A DNA stretch of 64,000 bases. Source: Nocardia caishijiensis NBRC 108228 (GTDB lineage: Bacteria > Actinomycetota > Actinomycetes > Mycobacteriales > Mycobacteriaceae). Positions 1 to 7,630 of this stretch are shown in pieces. The notes beneath the pieces are model-generated. The model saw nothing but the letters and a program-made list of their open reading frames with translations. It searched no databases and was not told the DNA's origin. Within the stretch, counting starts at the first letter, position 1, and each line of letters starts with the position of its first letter. The stretch covers positions 95,833 through 159,832 of the forward strand of contig NZ_BDBE01000031.1 of the NCBI RefSeq assembly GCF_001612825.1, in the 5' to 3' direction. The position numbers and the translations under genes were made by a program.

Positions 1-1542
1 CGCGATTTCGTCTTCTTCAACGCCCCACGCCACGCCTCGCAGGCGGTGACCCTCGACCAGGAACCCGAGCCGGGCACCGCTCGCCTGAGCATTTCCCTGC
101 CCCGCACCGAACCCGACATCGCGCGCATCGTCGTCACGGCGTCCCTGGACGACACCACCTTCGATCGGCTCGACGATCTCGCCCTCACCGTGCACTCCGC
201 CGACGGTCCGATCGCCCGCTTCGCCATCGACAGCATCGAGGACGTCCAGGCGATGATGTTCGGGGAGTTCTACCGCCGCGACGGTGGGTGGCGCTTCCGG
301 GCGATCGGCCAGGGCTGGGCCGGTGGGTTGCGCGGGCTTGCCGTCGAATTCGGTGTCACCGTCGACGAACCGGCCTCGGTCGGCCGAACCGACGAACCGG
401 CCGCCAGGGCGAGCGCCGAGATGTCGGGCGCGCCCGCCCTGACCCGCCGCGTCATCGACACCCCGCCACCGCCGCCGACGGATCCCGACCTGGCCGACTG
501 GCATCCCGACCCGGACGCACCGGACCGGCTGCGCTGGTGGGACGGCGACGAGTGGACGTCGAGCGTACGTGGACACGTCTCCCCCACACGCGGCCACTGC
601 GAGCGCTGCGGGCATGCGCTGCGGCGCAAATTCTTCGGTGGTCACGCACCGTGCAAGACGTGCGCCGTGGAGATCGACGAGTTCCTCGTCCACTGGCGCA
701 ACCGGGCCGTCCGGGTCCTCACCGGCCCCGGCACCCGCTCACCGGAGTGGATCCAGGTGTGGGCGTCACTGCGGTTCCAGCGCATCGACGAGGAGCGGGG
801 CCGGGCGGTGCTGCGTGAGGACGGACTCACCCAGGTGGAGCGAATGGTCGCGTTCGCGTTCGCCGACGGTGAGGTGTTCGCCGACGAGCTCGACGCGTTC
901 GAGCATGTCGTCGGTGAGCTAGGCCTCGGTGGCGCCGTCGTCGAGGATCTGCGTCGGCGAATGCACCGGGGCCGCACGCTGTCACGGTTGCGCGGGGGTG
1001 AACTGCCCGCCGTCGACACACCCGGCCTGCACCTGGACCCCGACGAACGCGTCCATCTCGACCTGCCCGCCGTGCATATCCGGGTGCTCGCGCGCGGTCC
1101 ACGCCATTCCGAGGGCAGGCTGATCGGCAGTTCCAAGAAGCTGCGTTTCGTCGGCGACGGCACCGGCGTGGAACTGCCCTGGTCCCGGGTGGTTTCGGTG
1201 CATCCCGAGCACGGCACCGTCGTGCTGGCGGCGACTTCCGCGCGCGGCGGCGCGACCTTCGGCGTGGCCGATCCCGACTATGTGGCGGCCGCGCTCGAAG
1301 GCGCCCTCCGGGTGGCCAAACGCCTGGTCCTCACCCCGGGTCAGCGGGACAGCCGCAGTATCCCCCAGGACGTGAAGGCCCTGGTGTGGCAGCGCGACGG
1401 TGGCGCGTGCGTGGAGTGCGGCGACCGGCACTACCTGGAGTTCGACCACATCATCCCGCTCAGCCGTGGCGGCGCGACGAGCGCGTCGAACCTGCAGATC
1501 CTGTGCCGGGCCTGCAACCGGGTGAAGGGCGCGCGGATCTAG
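1..1542 (+). CDS. TerD-domain / DUF2510 / HNH endonuclease fusion protein (5'-truncated by window edge)
   Basis: The open frame runs in from base 1, so the start lies outside the window; the first methionine codon shown by a simple ORF search is not the real start. The visible 513 residues begin inside a TerD domain: 'DFVFFN' aligns with the same motif of the TerD-VWA gene at 4663. A DUF2510-like Trp-rich segment follows (about residues 168-185, 'WHPDPDAPDRLRWWDG'). Next is a CxxC-x(n)-CxxC zinc ribbon near residues 200-222, then a helical region resembling TerB ('FAFADGEVFADELDAFE'). The last 60 residues are an HNH nuclease with two CxxC pairs and the 'DHIIPLSRGG' core. The nuclease core looks intact, so DNA cleavage is plausible. 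The combination of domains is inferred by eye. The stop overlaps the stop of the convergent gene by 3 bases. Confidence 0.8.
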   Translation, partial: RDFVFFNAPRHASQAVTLDQEPEPGTARLSISLPRTEPDIARIVVTASLDDTTFDRLDDLALTVHSADGPIARFAIDSIEDVQAMMFGEFYRRDGGWRFRAIGQGWAGGLRGLAVEFGVTVDEPASVGRTDEPAARASAEMSGAPALTRRVIDTPPPPPTDPDLADWHPDPDAPDRLRWWDGDEWTSSVRGHVSPTRGHCERCGHALRRKFFGGHAPCKTCAVEIDEFLVHWRNRAVRVLTGPGTRSPEWIQVWASLRFQRIDEERGRAVLREDGLTQVERMVAFAFADGEVFADELDAFEHVVGELGLGGAVVEDLRRRMHRGRTLSRLRGGELPAVDTPGLHLDPDERVHLDLPAVHIRVLARGPRHSEGRLIGSSKKLRFVGDGTGVELPWSRVVSVHPEHGTVVLAATSARGGATFGVADPDYVAAALEGALRVAKRLVLTPGQRDSRSIPQDVKALVWQRDGGACVECGDRHYLEFDHIIPLSRGGATSASNLQILCRACNRVKGARI

Positions 1543-1832
1543 CTGCCGAGAACCGCGTTCATGATGGTGCCGCCGCTGGTGGCGACCACGCCGCCGATCA
1601 TCGCGCCCGCGATCATCTTGGGCGACTCCATGGCGCTGCCGTTCCACTTCTCCCAGGCGAACTTGCCGCCCGCGACGGTGATGGCGAGGATGCCCGACAG
1701 AATCATGAACCAGGTGAGGTACTGGACCATCTGCATGATCTTGTCCGAGAGCGGCGGCGCCTCCGGCGTCGGGTTGCCGACCTGCGCGAACGTCGTGACG
1801 GTGTCGGCCATCGACGTCAGAATGATGCTCAT
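1539..1832 (-). CDS. Small two-helix membrane protein, pilin-like (paralogue A)
   Basis: 97 residues. After a short N-terminus comes a Pro-rich segment ('NPTPEAPPLSDKI'), then two hydrophobic helices (about residues 38-58 and 72-94), the second being Gly/Ala-rich ('IAGAMIGGVVATSGG'). The size and two-helix layout resemble VirB2/TrbC pilins of type IV secretion systems and also holin-like proteins; I cannot decide which. No VirB4, VirB6 or VirD4 genes lie nearby. It is a close paralogue of the divergent gene at 2037: the core from 'GNPTPEAPPLS' to 'GGTIMNA' is nearly identical. Its 3' end overlaps the upstream HNH fusion gene by 3 bases. Confidence 0.75.
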   Translation of the reverse strand: MSIILTSMADTVTTFAQVGNPTPEAPPLSDKIMQMVQYLTWFMILSGILAITVAGGKFAWEKWNGSAMESPKMIAGAMIGGVVATSGGTIMNAVLGS

Positions 1833-1931
1833 AGCCTGCTCCCCTTTTCCGCGTATAGCGAACTACGTTCCAGCGCTGCCGTATTCGAACGAGGTCCAGG
1901 ATACGGCCGCGAACCCCCAGCGCACCAACAA

Positions 1932-1943
1932 AACCGATCGGTT
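1932..1943. promoter_or_regulatory. Perfect 12-bp palindrome AACCGATCGGTT
   Basis: The palindrome lies in the 204-bp gap between the two divergent pilin-like paralogues. Its size and symmetry fit a TetR-type operator that could control both genes. This is inferred from symmetry and position only. Confidence 0.4.
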
Positions 1944-2036
1944 CTGTCGAGGGGGTGGCTGCGATGCCGCGCCGGACGGGCTACCATCGGCCACAGCAGT
2001 TCATCGCCGTTCCCCCGAGTTACCGAGTGAGCAAAC

Positions 2037-2327
2037 ATGATTCTGGCCGCTGTCGCCGATACCTTGGTCTTCACCGATACCTTGGCCCAGATCGGCAATC
2101 CCACACCCGAGGCGCCGCCGCTGTCGGAGAAGATCCTGCAGATGGTGCGCTACTTCACCTGGTTCATCCTGCTGTCGGGCATCATCGCCATCACCTACGC
2201 GGGCGGCAAGTTCGCGTGGGAGAAGTGGACCGGCGGCGCGATGCAGTCGCCGAGGATGGTCGCGGGCGCGATGATCGGCGGTGTGGTCGCCACCAGTGGT
2301 GGCACCATCATGAACGCCATGATCTGA
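2037..2327 (+). CDS. Small two-helix membrane protein, pilin-like (paralogue B)
   Basis: 96 residues, with the same architecture as the divergent gene at 1539: a variable 20-residue N-terminus, a conserved Pro-rich stretch, and two membrane helices around residues 38-58 and 72-94. Conservation is strongest in the helices and the 'GGKFAWEKW' loop, while the extreme N-terminus differs. A gene duplication with inversion is the simplest origin. The function is unknown; VirB2/TrbC-like pilin or pore-forming peptide are possible. Transcription probably ends at the hairpin at 2388. Confidence 0.75.
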   Translation: MILAAVADTLVFTDTLAQIGNPTPEAPPLSEKILQMVRYFTWFILLSGIIAITYAGGKFAWEKWTGGAMQSPRMVAGAMIGGVVATSGGTIMNAMI

Positions 2328-2387
2328 TTCCTGTCCGCTCGGGCCGGTCCGGATGAACCGGGCCGACTCGACCGGCGAGGATTACCC

Positions 2388-2424
2388 GACCCGGGTTCTG
2401 TTGTGAGGCAACAGAACCCGGGTC
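2388..2424. terminator. Strong bidirectional terminator hairpin
   Basis: A perfect 16-bp stem (2388-2403 with 2409-2424, 'gacccgggttctgttg' and its complement) surrounds a 5-base loop. It sits between the convergent genes ending at 2327 and 2491. No T-run follows, as is common in actinomycetes. Confidence 0.8.
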
Positions 2425-2490
2425 TCTTCAGCTGAGTTCTACTGTGTCGGCACACGGCAGCAACCTCCTTTCTCCCGCAGGGCGGATCGG

Positions 2491-2979
2491 CTAGGTGTAG
2501 AGCTTGTCGACGAACGCGTAGAGGTTCTGCACCACGCGCTCAGCCTTCTGCTCCGCCGTCAGGTCCTCGCGATACCGGCTGCCCATCGCGGGCTTCCTCT
2601 TGTTCCTGGCGTACAGCGAACACGCCAGATCGGTGCACATGTAGCTGCCGATGGTGTTCCCGCGCCGCCCCGATTCGCCCGCCTTGTTCGCCGTCATCAG
2701 ACAGACCCCGCCGCCGGTGTGGCTGGTGAGGCACAGCGCACACATCTGGGTCTTGCCCGAACCGCCCGTCTCGTGGCGCAGCGCGATACTCACCAGCTCG
2801 CCGTCACGCGGGACGGCGATGTAGCAGCGCCCCGCGTACGAGGGATCGGTCCAGCCCAGGAAGTCGAGATCTTCCCACGGCCGTTCGGCCAGGTCACGGG
2901 GAACATTGAGACGTTTGGCGTCGCCCTTCGAACAGTTGACGAACGACGCTCTGATCTCGCGTTCGGTGATGGGTTCCAT
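2491..2979 (-). CDS. FBP-domain protein (EF-G-binding / FusB-like zinc finger family)
   Basis: 162 residues from the ATG at 2979, preceded by a GAGAGG ribosome binding site. The upstream extension of the open frame is rejected because it is Arg/Pro-rich and lacks such a site. The C-terminal half carries a four-Cys treble-clef zinc finger: 'CALC' at about residues 90-93, then 'GGVCLMTANKAG' and 'TIGSYMCTDLACSLYAR'. This resembles the FBP domain related to FusB/FusC, which bind elongation factor G and protect it from fusidic acid. A ribosome or EF-G link is family knowledge; resistance is not shown here. Confidence 0.75.
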   Translation of the reverse strand: MEPITEREIRASFVNCSKGDAKRLNVPRDLAERPWEDLDFLGWTDPSYAGRCYIAVPRDGELVSIALRHETGGSGKTQMCALCLTSHTGGGVCLMTANKAGESGRRGNTIGSYMCTDLACSLYARNKRKPAMGSRYREDLTAEQKAERVVQNLYAFVDKLYT

Positions 2980-3113
2980 CGCATTTCCTCTCGGGTCGTC
3001 GAACACAAAACGTAGCCACGCTAACGAGTTGCCGACCCGCTGACAACCGAGTTTCTCCAGCTCACACGGCCTCCGTGCCCCGGCGGGATCCGGCCGCCGG
3101 GGCATCCGCCCGG

Positions 3114-4214
3114 TCACGCCACGGATTCGAGGACCGGGTAGTCGGTGTAGCCGGTCGCATCGCCACCGTAGAAGTAGGCCTCACGGAACTGGTTGATCGG
3201 CGCGCCGTCGCGCAACCTGGCGACGAGGTCGGGATTGGCCAGGAAGGGCCGTCCGAGCGAGACCAGGTCGGCGCCGGCGGCGAGTAGTTCCTCGGCTGCG
3301 GACCTACCACCGTCGACGGGCAACGGCGAACCCCAGCCGAGCACCGGGTTGGCGATCAGCACACCGTCCCAGCCGGTGCGGATCCGCTCGAACACCGGGG
3401 TCCCCGGGTCGGCGAACACCACGTGCAAGTAGGCCAGGCCGCGACCGCCGAGTGCGGCGACCAGCGCGGTGTACAGCTCCTCGGTGTCGGATTCGACGAT
3501 GTCGTTGGCGCCGACGCCGGGCGCGACGCGAACCCCGACTCGCTCCGGCCCGATCGCTGCGGCCACGGCCTCGACCACCTCGACGGTGAACCGGATCCGG
3601 TTGTCGACGGTGCCGCCGTATTCGTCGGTGCGCTGGTTGGTGTTGTCGGACAGGAACTGGTGCAACAGCATGCCGTTGGCGCTGTGCACCTCCACACCGT
3701 CGAACCCGGCCGTGATCGCGTTGCGGGCCGCCTGTGCGAAATCCTGAGCGGTGGCGTGGATGTCGTCGACGGTCATGGCCCGTGGCACCACCGCGTCCTG
3801 CGGGCCTGCCGAGGTGTGGATCGGTGTCGACAGCCGGATCGGTGACGGCGCGACCGGCACCGCGCCCCCGTTGTCCGGATGTCCGACGCGCCCGCCGTGC
3901 TGCACCTGCAGGAAGGTGCGTCCACCCGCGGCATGGATCGCGTCGGTGATCCCACGCCAGCCTGCGATGTGGGCGTCGGTGTAGATACCGGGAATACCCG
4001 CGAACGTGGTGCCGACCGGGTTGGGACTGGCCGCCTCGGCGACGATCAGCCCGGCGTCGGCGCGCTGGGCGTAGTAGGTCGCCATGAGTTCGGTCGGGCT
4101 CCCGTCGGCGGCCGCGCGGTTGCGCGACATCGGTGCCATCACGAGTCGGTTGGGAAGCTCGAGGCCACCGAGAACGGCCGGATCGAGCAGGTTGGGTGTC
4201 GCGTTCTTCGTCAT
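3114..4214 (-). CDS. Old yellow enzyme family NADH:flavin oxidoreductase (ene-reductase)
   Basis: 366 residues, full length for the family. The TIM-barrel start 'LPNRLVMAPMSRNRA', the 'LQVQHGGRVGHPDN' segment and the 'FDGVEVHSANGMLLHQFLSD' segment are typical of NemA/xenobiotic-reductase proteins. FMN-dependent reduction of activated C=C bonds (enones, nitro-esters, N-ethylmaleimide) with NAD(P)H is the expected reaction, in the cytoplasm. The gene is divergent from a MerR regulator that starts 65 bp away, a common arrangement for electrophile-inducible reductases. Confidence 0.9.
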   Translation of the reverse strand: MTKNATPNLLDPAVLGGLELPNRLVMAPMSRNRAAADGSPTELMATYYAQRADAGLIVAEAASPNPVGTTFAGIPGIYTDAHIAGWRGITDAIHAAGGRTFLQVQHGGRVGHPDNGGAVPVAPSPIRLSTPIHTSAGPQDAVVPRAMTVDDIHATAQDFAQAARNAITAGFDGVEVHSANGMLLHQFLSDNTNQRTDEYGGTVDNRIRFTVEVVEAVAAAIGPERVGVRVAPGVGANDIVESDTEELYTALVAALGGRGLAYLHVVFADPGTPVFERIRTGWDGVLIANPVLGWGSPLPVDGGRSAAEELLAAGADLVSLGRPFLANPDLVARLRDGAPINQFREAYFYGGDATGYTDYPVLESVA

Positions 4215-4279
4215 GCCGATACGGTAAAACGTGACATTGGTGTGAGATTCAAGTCGACGTGTGAAAGGCCTGGTGGCGC

Positions 4280-4657
4280 ATGCGGATCGGGGAACTCGCG
4301 GCGCGGACCGGCGTCAGCGAACGGTCGCTTCGCTACTACGAGGAGCAAGGTTTGCTGTCCTCTGCCCGGACCCCGGGCGGCCACCGCGACTACTCCCACA
4401 TCGCCGTCGACCGCGTGATCCACATCCAGGAGCTCTACGCGGCCGGCTTGACCAGCAAGAAGATCGGCCAGATCCTGCCCTGTATGCGCGACGCCGACGG
4501 CCGGGCCAACGAGAACGCCACGCCCGAACTGGTGGACGAACTGCGCACCGAACGGGAGCGGATCGACCGCACGATCGCCGACCTGATCCGCTCCAGGGAT
4601 GTCCTCGACGACGTCATCGCGCGAGCCTCGGAGGACATTCCCGCAGCCGCGGGATAG
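4280..4657 (+). CDS. MerR-family transcriptional regulator
   Basis: 125 residues. The N-terminal winged helix begins 'MRIGELAARTGVSERSLRYY' and continues with 'EEQGLL' and 'GGHRDY'. A coiled-coil dimerisation helix follows at about residues 80-115. No cysteine cluster typical of metal sensors is present; one Cys lies near residue 72. It probably senses electrophiles or quinones and activates the divergent ene-reductase gene, as in AdhR/YyaN-like systems. The quinone oxidoreductase at 7631, which has a MerR-type promoter, is a second possible target. The 3' end is 5 bp from the convergent TerD-VWA gene. Confidence 0.88.
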   Translation: MRIGELAARTGVSERSLRYYEEQGLLSSARTPGGHRDYSHIAVDRVIHIQELYAAGLTSKKIGQILPCMRDADGRANENATPELVDELRTERERIDRTIADLIRSRDVLDDVIARASEDIPAAAG

Positions 4658-4662
4658 GACCG

Positions 4663-5889
4663 TCACCGGACGATTCCGGCCGCTCGGGCTGCGCGCAGCC
4701 AGTCGGGGAACTCGCCGAGCAGGCGTCGGTAGAGTTCGGCGTCGTCGAGTTGGTCGATGTCGGGGACGGCGAAGAAGCCCGCGTTGTCGACCACCCGGCC
4801 GTCGAGTTCGTCCAGGGTGCGCAGCACGCCGAAGTTGGCGGGTCCGAGTCCGATGAACTGCCAGAACGCGGGCAGGTGCGCGGCCTCGCGCATCAGAGCG
4901 GCGATTTCGCGTTTCTTGGCGAAGCCGCCGTCGGTGAAGAACAGGACAAGCGTGGGCCGGGTGCTGCCGTGCAGGGTGTCGATCACCGCCCGCATGATCG
5001 GTAGTTCGTCGTTGCGGCCGCCGAGGCTGCCGTAGTCGATGCCGTCGTGGGTGCCGTTCAGGTGCAGGTAGGTCCGGGTCCAGCGCTCGGCGTCGGCCAC
5101 GGTGATGTCGGGCAGTTTCGCGTAGCTCAGGGCGTAGAGGTAGGCCTCGAGGGTGCCGTCGTCGTCGAGTTGGGTGGCCACCGGGATCATCCGCTCCACC
5201 ACCCGGTGCACGGTTCCGGCGCGATACATCTTCTGCATGCTGCCGGTCTTGTCGATCACCAGCACGACCCGCGCACGGGTGCCGAACGCGCTCTTGTCGA
5301 TGAGCACCTTGGCGACTTCCTGCTTTCGCAGGTCGAGTTTCTGCCGTTTCTCGAACGAGAGGGTGTGCTCGCCGGGCACCGTCCTCGGCACCGCGACGGC
5401 TGCCGGTTCGTCGTCGACACTCACCCCGTGATCGGTGACCAGATCGGCGAACCCACCCGCGTACCCCTGCCCCACGGCACGGACCTTCCACTGGTCGCCC
5501 CGGCGGTACAGTTCGAGCGCGATCACCACCGTCTCGCGATCCAAGCCCTCGATCACATACTCACACAACGTATTTCCCGAGGAATCGGCGACGACCGCGA
5601 CCGGTGCCGATCCGGCGCCGAAGGTCTGCCCGTCGGCGGTGATCACCGCCCGGATCTGCGCGATGCCCTCGGGCACCCGGGCCGAGGTGACGTGGAGCGT
5701 CGCACCGCGCAGCCGGACGCCGTCGGCCTGCGGCTGGTTGAAGAACACGAAGTCGGCATCCGAGCGGACCTTGCCCGCCTCGGTCACCAGCAGCGCCGAC
5801 AGATCCGCCGCCACACCACCGCGCACCGACAGCACCACCTCCCCCGCCACCAGCCCCAGGTTCTGCCCCTTCACCAGCACAGCAGCCAT
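4663..5889 (-). CDS. TerD-domain plus VWA-domain protein (TerF-like)
   Basis: 408 residues from the ATG at 5889, with GAGGGGC upstream; a start 33 bases further up is less likely. Residues 1-160 form a TerD domain ('LVKGQNLGL', 'SDADFVFFNQPQ'), which binds calcium in studied members. Residues 205-400 are a von Willebrand A domain with a MIDAS motif 'DKTGSM' (213-218), and Thr/Asp residues follow where a second MIDAS loop is expected. TerF-like proteins belong to Ter (tellurite/stress) systems thought to act as membrane-associated stress or phage-defence complexes. The ATP-grasp gene is divergent 118 bp away, supporting a Ter-type locus. Confidence 0.85.
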   Translation of the reverse strand: MAAVLVKGQNLGLVAGEVVLSVRGGVAADLSALLVTEAGKVRSDADFVFFNQPQADGVRLRGATLHVTSARVPEGIAQIRAVITADGQTFGAGSAPVAVVADSSGNTLCEYVIEGLDRETVVIALELYRRGDQWKVRAVGQGYAGGFADLVTDHGVSVDDEPAAVAVPRTVPGEHTLSFEKRQKLDLRKQEVAKVLIDKSAFGTRARVVLVIDKTGSMQKMYRAGTVHRVVERMIPVATQLDDDGTLEAYLYALSYAKLPDITVADAERWTRTYLHLNGTHDGIDYGSLGGRNDELPIMRAVIDTLHGSTRPTLVLFFTDGGFAKKREIAALMREAAHLPAFWQFIGLGPANFGVLRTLDELDGRVVDNAGFFAVPDIDQLDDAELYRRLLGEFPDWLRAARAAGIVR

Positions 5890-6007
5890 CGCACGCCCCT
5901 CATCTCGCACCCGATGCCCCACACCCTAGGCCAATCCCCGTCGCGACGGCCGGGGTACGCGACCGCACGTACGATGAGTACTCGACCTCGAGATCGGGAG
6001 GCGCCGG

Positions 6008-6763
6008 GTGGATTTCACCGTCGCGTATCTGCAGTACGCGGGTTCGGGGCCGATGCGCCTCGAAGAACAGCTACTCACCGAGGGCCTGGGCAGACTCGGC
6101 ATCCCGGTTCGTCACTACAGCATCAAACGCATCCACCGCAGGCAACTACCGCTCGGCCCCGACGCCTTCCTCGCCGGAGACCTACCCGCTGTGCACGCGG
6201 CGATGCGCCAGCTGGGCATTCCGATCCCACCACCCGACGACTACCCCGAGACCCTCGCAGCTTTCCTCGGGCGCAAGGTGTGGACCACCACGCTGGGGGC
6301 GGTCGAGCGCATGATGGAGAGTTCTTCCGCGACACCGGTTTTCGTCAAGCCCGCCGAGCATCGTAAGAGCTTCACGGGTTCGGTCTGCTATTCCGAGCGC
6401 GACTTCGGTGCGTGGGGCGGGGCAAGCAGGCGTCAGCGCGTCTGGTGCTCGGAGGTCGTCACCTGGCTCAGCGAATTCCGCGTCTATGTCATCGACGGCC
6501 GCGTGGTCGCGACGGATCACTACGCGGGCGACGACTCCGCCGAGCTGGATACGACTGTTGTCCGGGCGGCGATCGACACCTACCACCGCGATGCCACCGC
6601 GCCCAGCGCCTACGCCGTCGACTTCGGCGTGCTGGCCAACGGTGACACCGCGCTGGTCGAAGTCAACGACGGTTACGCCCTGGGTGCGTACCGGATCGCG
6701 GCGGATCACTACACCGAACTCCTGGCGACACGGTGGCGTGAGCTGCTGGCGACGGCGAGCTGA
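6008..6763 (+). CDS. ATP-grasp domain protein (DUF4343-like)
   Basis: 251 residues with a GTG start preceded by GGGAGGCG. The C-terminal half has ATP-grasp features: 'PVFVKPAEHRKSFTG' (lysine of the ATP site), 'EFRVYVIDGRV', and a metal-binding end 'VDFGVLANGDTALVEVND'. These enzymes join a carboxylate to an amine through an acyl-phosphate. ATP-grasp proteins are recurrent partners of TerD/TerF proteins, where they are proposed to make or modify a small molecule or peptide. The substrate cannot be read from the sequence. It is followed after 3 bp by a gene of unknown function and is probably co-transcribed with it. Confidence 0.8.
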   Translation: MDFTVAYLQYAGSGPMRLEEQLLTEGLGRLGIPVRHYSIKRIHRRQLPLGPDAFLAGDLPAVHAAMRQLGIPIPPPDDYPETLAAFLGRKVWTTTLGAVERMMESSSATPVFVKPAEHRKSFTGSVCYSERDFGAWGGASRRQRVWCSEVVTWLSEFRVYVIDGRVVATDHYAGDDSAELDTTVVRAAIDTYHRDATAPSAYAVDFGVLANGDTALVEVNDGYALGAYRIAADHYTELLATRWRELLATAS

Positions 6764-6766
6764 CTC

Positions 6767-7240
6767 ATGACCCCGAGGGATCGCTTTCTGCGGCTCGACG
6801 CCGATCGACGACGGCAGGTGCACCTGGTGTTGTGCGCGCAGGCCCTGCCGACATGGACCGGGTATGTCCGGGGAAAGCCAGCGGCGCTGCGCTATCGCGA
6901 CTCCGTCGTCGGCATGCGGCATCGTGTCGACGTCGACCTTCCCGCCGATGCCCTGCGGGCCGTGCGGACCGGAGCGGATCGCGCGGATGTGAGCGGCCGC
7001 TATCTCGAGCCGATCGCCGCACTGCACGACGACGATCTGTGTCTCCCCGACCACGTCGAGTTCGCCTATTACGCGATCTACAACTGCTTCCGCAGATACG
7101 TCTGCGGTGATGACATCGCGGAGTGGCTGATCGTCGATCAGGCTTTGGCGGCCCACGATCCGAGCGAGGCGACACCGCGCCTGACGCGCGCCGTCGACGA
7201 CGTCGATCCTGGGACGAGTGGCACCGCGACCAGCTATTGA
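6767..7240 (+). CDS. Unknown protein, partner of the ATP-grasp gene
   Basis: 157 residues; I do not recognise a family. It is soluble and looks mostly alpha-helical, with a conserved-looking aromatic stretch 'HVEFAYYAIYNCFRRYVCG' around residues 90-108 and 'EEWLIVDQAL'-like acidic helices after it. The start 3 bp after the ATP-grasp stop implies translational coupling and a joint role, for example as substrate carrier, immunity or regulatory subunit. Its last 40 residues are rich in Asp/Thr/Ser and probably disordered. Confidence 0.7.
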   Translation: MTPRDRFLRLDADRRRQVHLVLCAQALPTWTGYVRGKPAALRYRDSVVGMRHRVDVDLPADALRAVRTGADRADVSGRYLEPIAALHDDDLCLPDHVEFAYYAIYNCFRRYVCGDDIAEWLIVDQALAAHDPSEATPRLTRAVDDVDPGTSGTATSY

Positions 7241-7275
7241 CCGCGAGGGCATCTGCCCTGGTCGAGGGCGGAATG

Positions 7276-7349
7276 TGGGGCGGGTGGGGCTCGAACCCAC
7301 GACCAGCGGATTATGAGTCCGCGGCTCTAACCGACTGAGCTACCGCCCC
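7276..7349 (-). tRNA. tRNA with CAT anticodon (tRNA-Met, possibly tRNA-Ile2)
   Basis: 74 nt on the minus strand. The acceptor arms GGGGCGG / CCGCCCC pair perfectly, the T-arm is GTGGG-TTCGAGC-CCCAC, and the anticodon loop is CTCATAA. The discriminator is A and CCA is not encoded. Elongator Met and lysidine-modified Ile2 tRNAs share this anticodon; the G1-C72 pair rules out initiator-type mispairing but not Ile2. Confidence 0.93.
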
Positions 7350-7436
7350 TGACCGCGGGTGTACGCGGGCGAGTCGCATGCTACCCGGTGGATTGCGAGG
7401 TTGACCACTCGTGAAAGGTTCGGTGGACCCGTCCGG

Positions 7437-7589
7437 TCAGGACCGGTCCACCTTCTCCCGTTCCAGGCGGGCACGGTCCGCACGGTCCCGTTCCCTGACG
7501 CTTCCCCCCGGGCTGCTGGCGAATTTGATGACTGCGACTACCAACAACAAGACCGCGACTGTCACCGCGGCGACAATGATTCCCTGCAC
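7437..7589 (-). CDS. Small single-span membrane protein (50 aa), probably leaderless
   Basis: This frame is too short for most gene callers. A GTG start at 7589 opens 50 codons: one hydrophobic helix (residues 3-22, 'GIIVAAVTVAVLLLVVAVI') followed by a charged tail ending 'RLEREKVDRS'. A TAAGTT -10 hexamer lies 6 bases upstream of the GTG with no ribosome binding site, which is the pattern of leaderless actinobacterial genes. Codon third positions are mostly G/C. Function unknown; it could be a regulator or a stabiliser of a membrane complex. Confidence 0.55.
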   Translation of the reverse strand: MQGIIVAAVTVAVLLLVVAVIKFASSPGGSVRERDRADRARLEREKVDRS

Positions 7590-7630
7590 ATATTGAACTT
7601 AACGTGTATTCCGTTGCGACGCAGGGTAAG

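Noticed and set aside
270..1217. Open frames of 119-191 residues on the minus strand and other frames opposite the TerD-HNH gene
   Set aside because: Arg/Ser/Pro-rich shadow translations with no ribosome binding sites; the plus-strand frame has clear domains.
4215..4279. MerR-type promoter for the old yellow enzyme gene (TTGAAT, 19 bp, TTACCG)
   Set aside because: Spacing fits but the spacer shows no clear palindrome, so it is not listed as a feature, although the MerR gene is adjacent.
4211..5491. 426-residue minus-strand frame opposite and inside the MerR/TerD-VWA region
   Set aside because: Arg-rich shadow of the TerD-VWA gene in another frame; the real reading frames show TerD, VWA and MerR domains.
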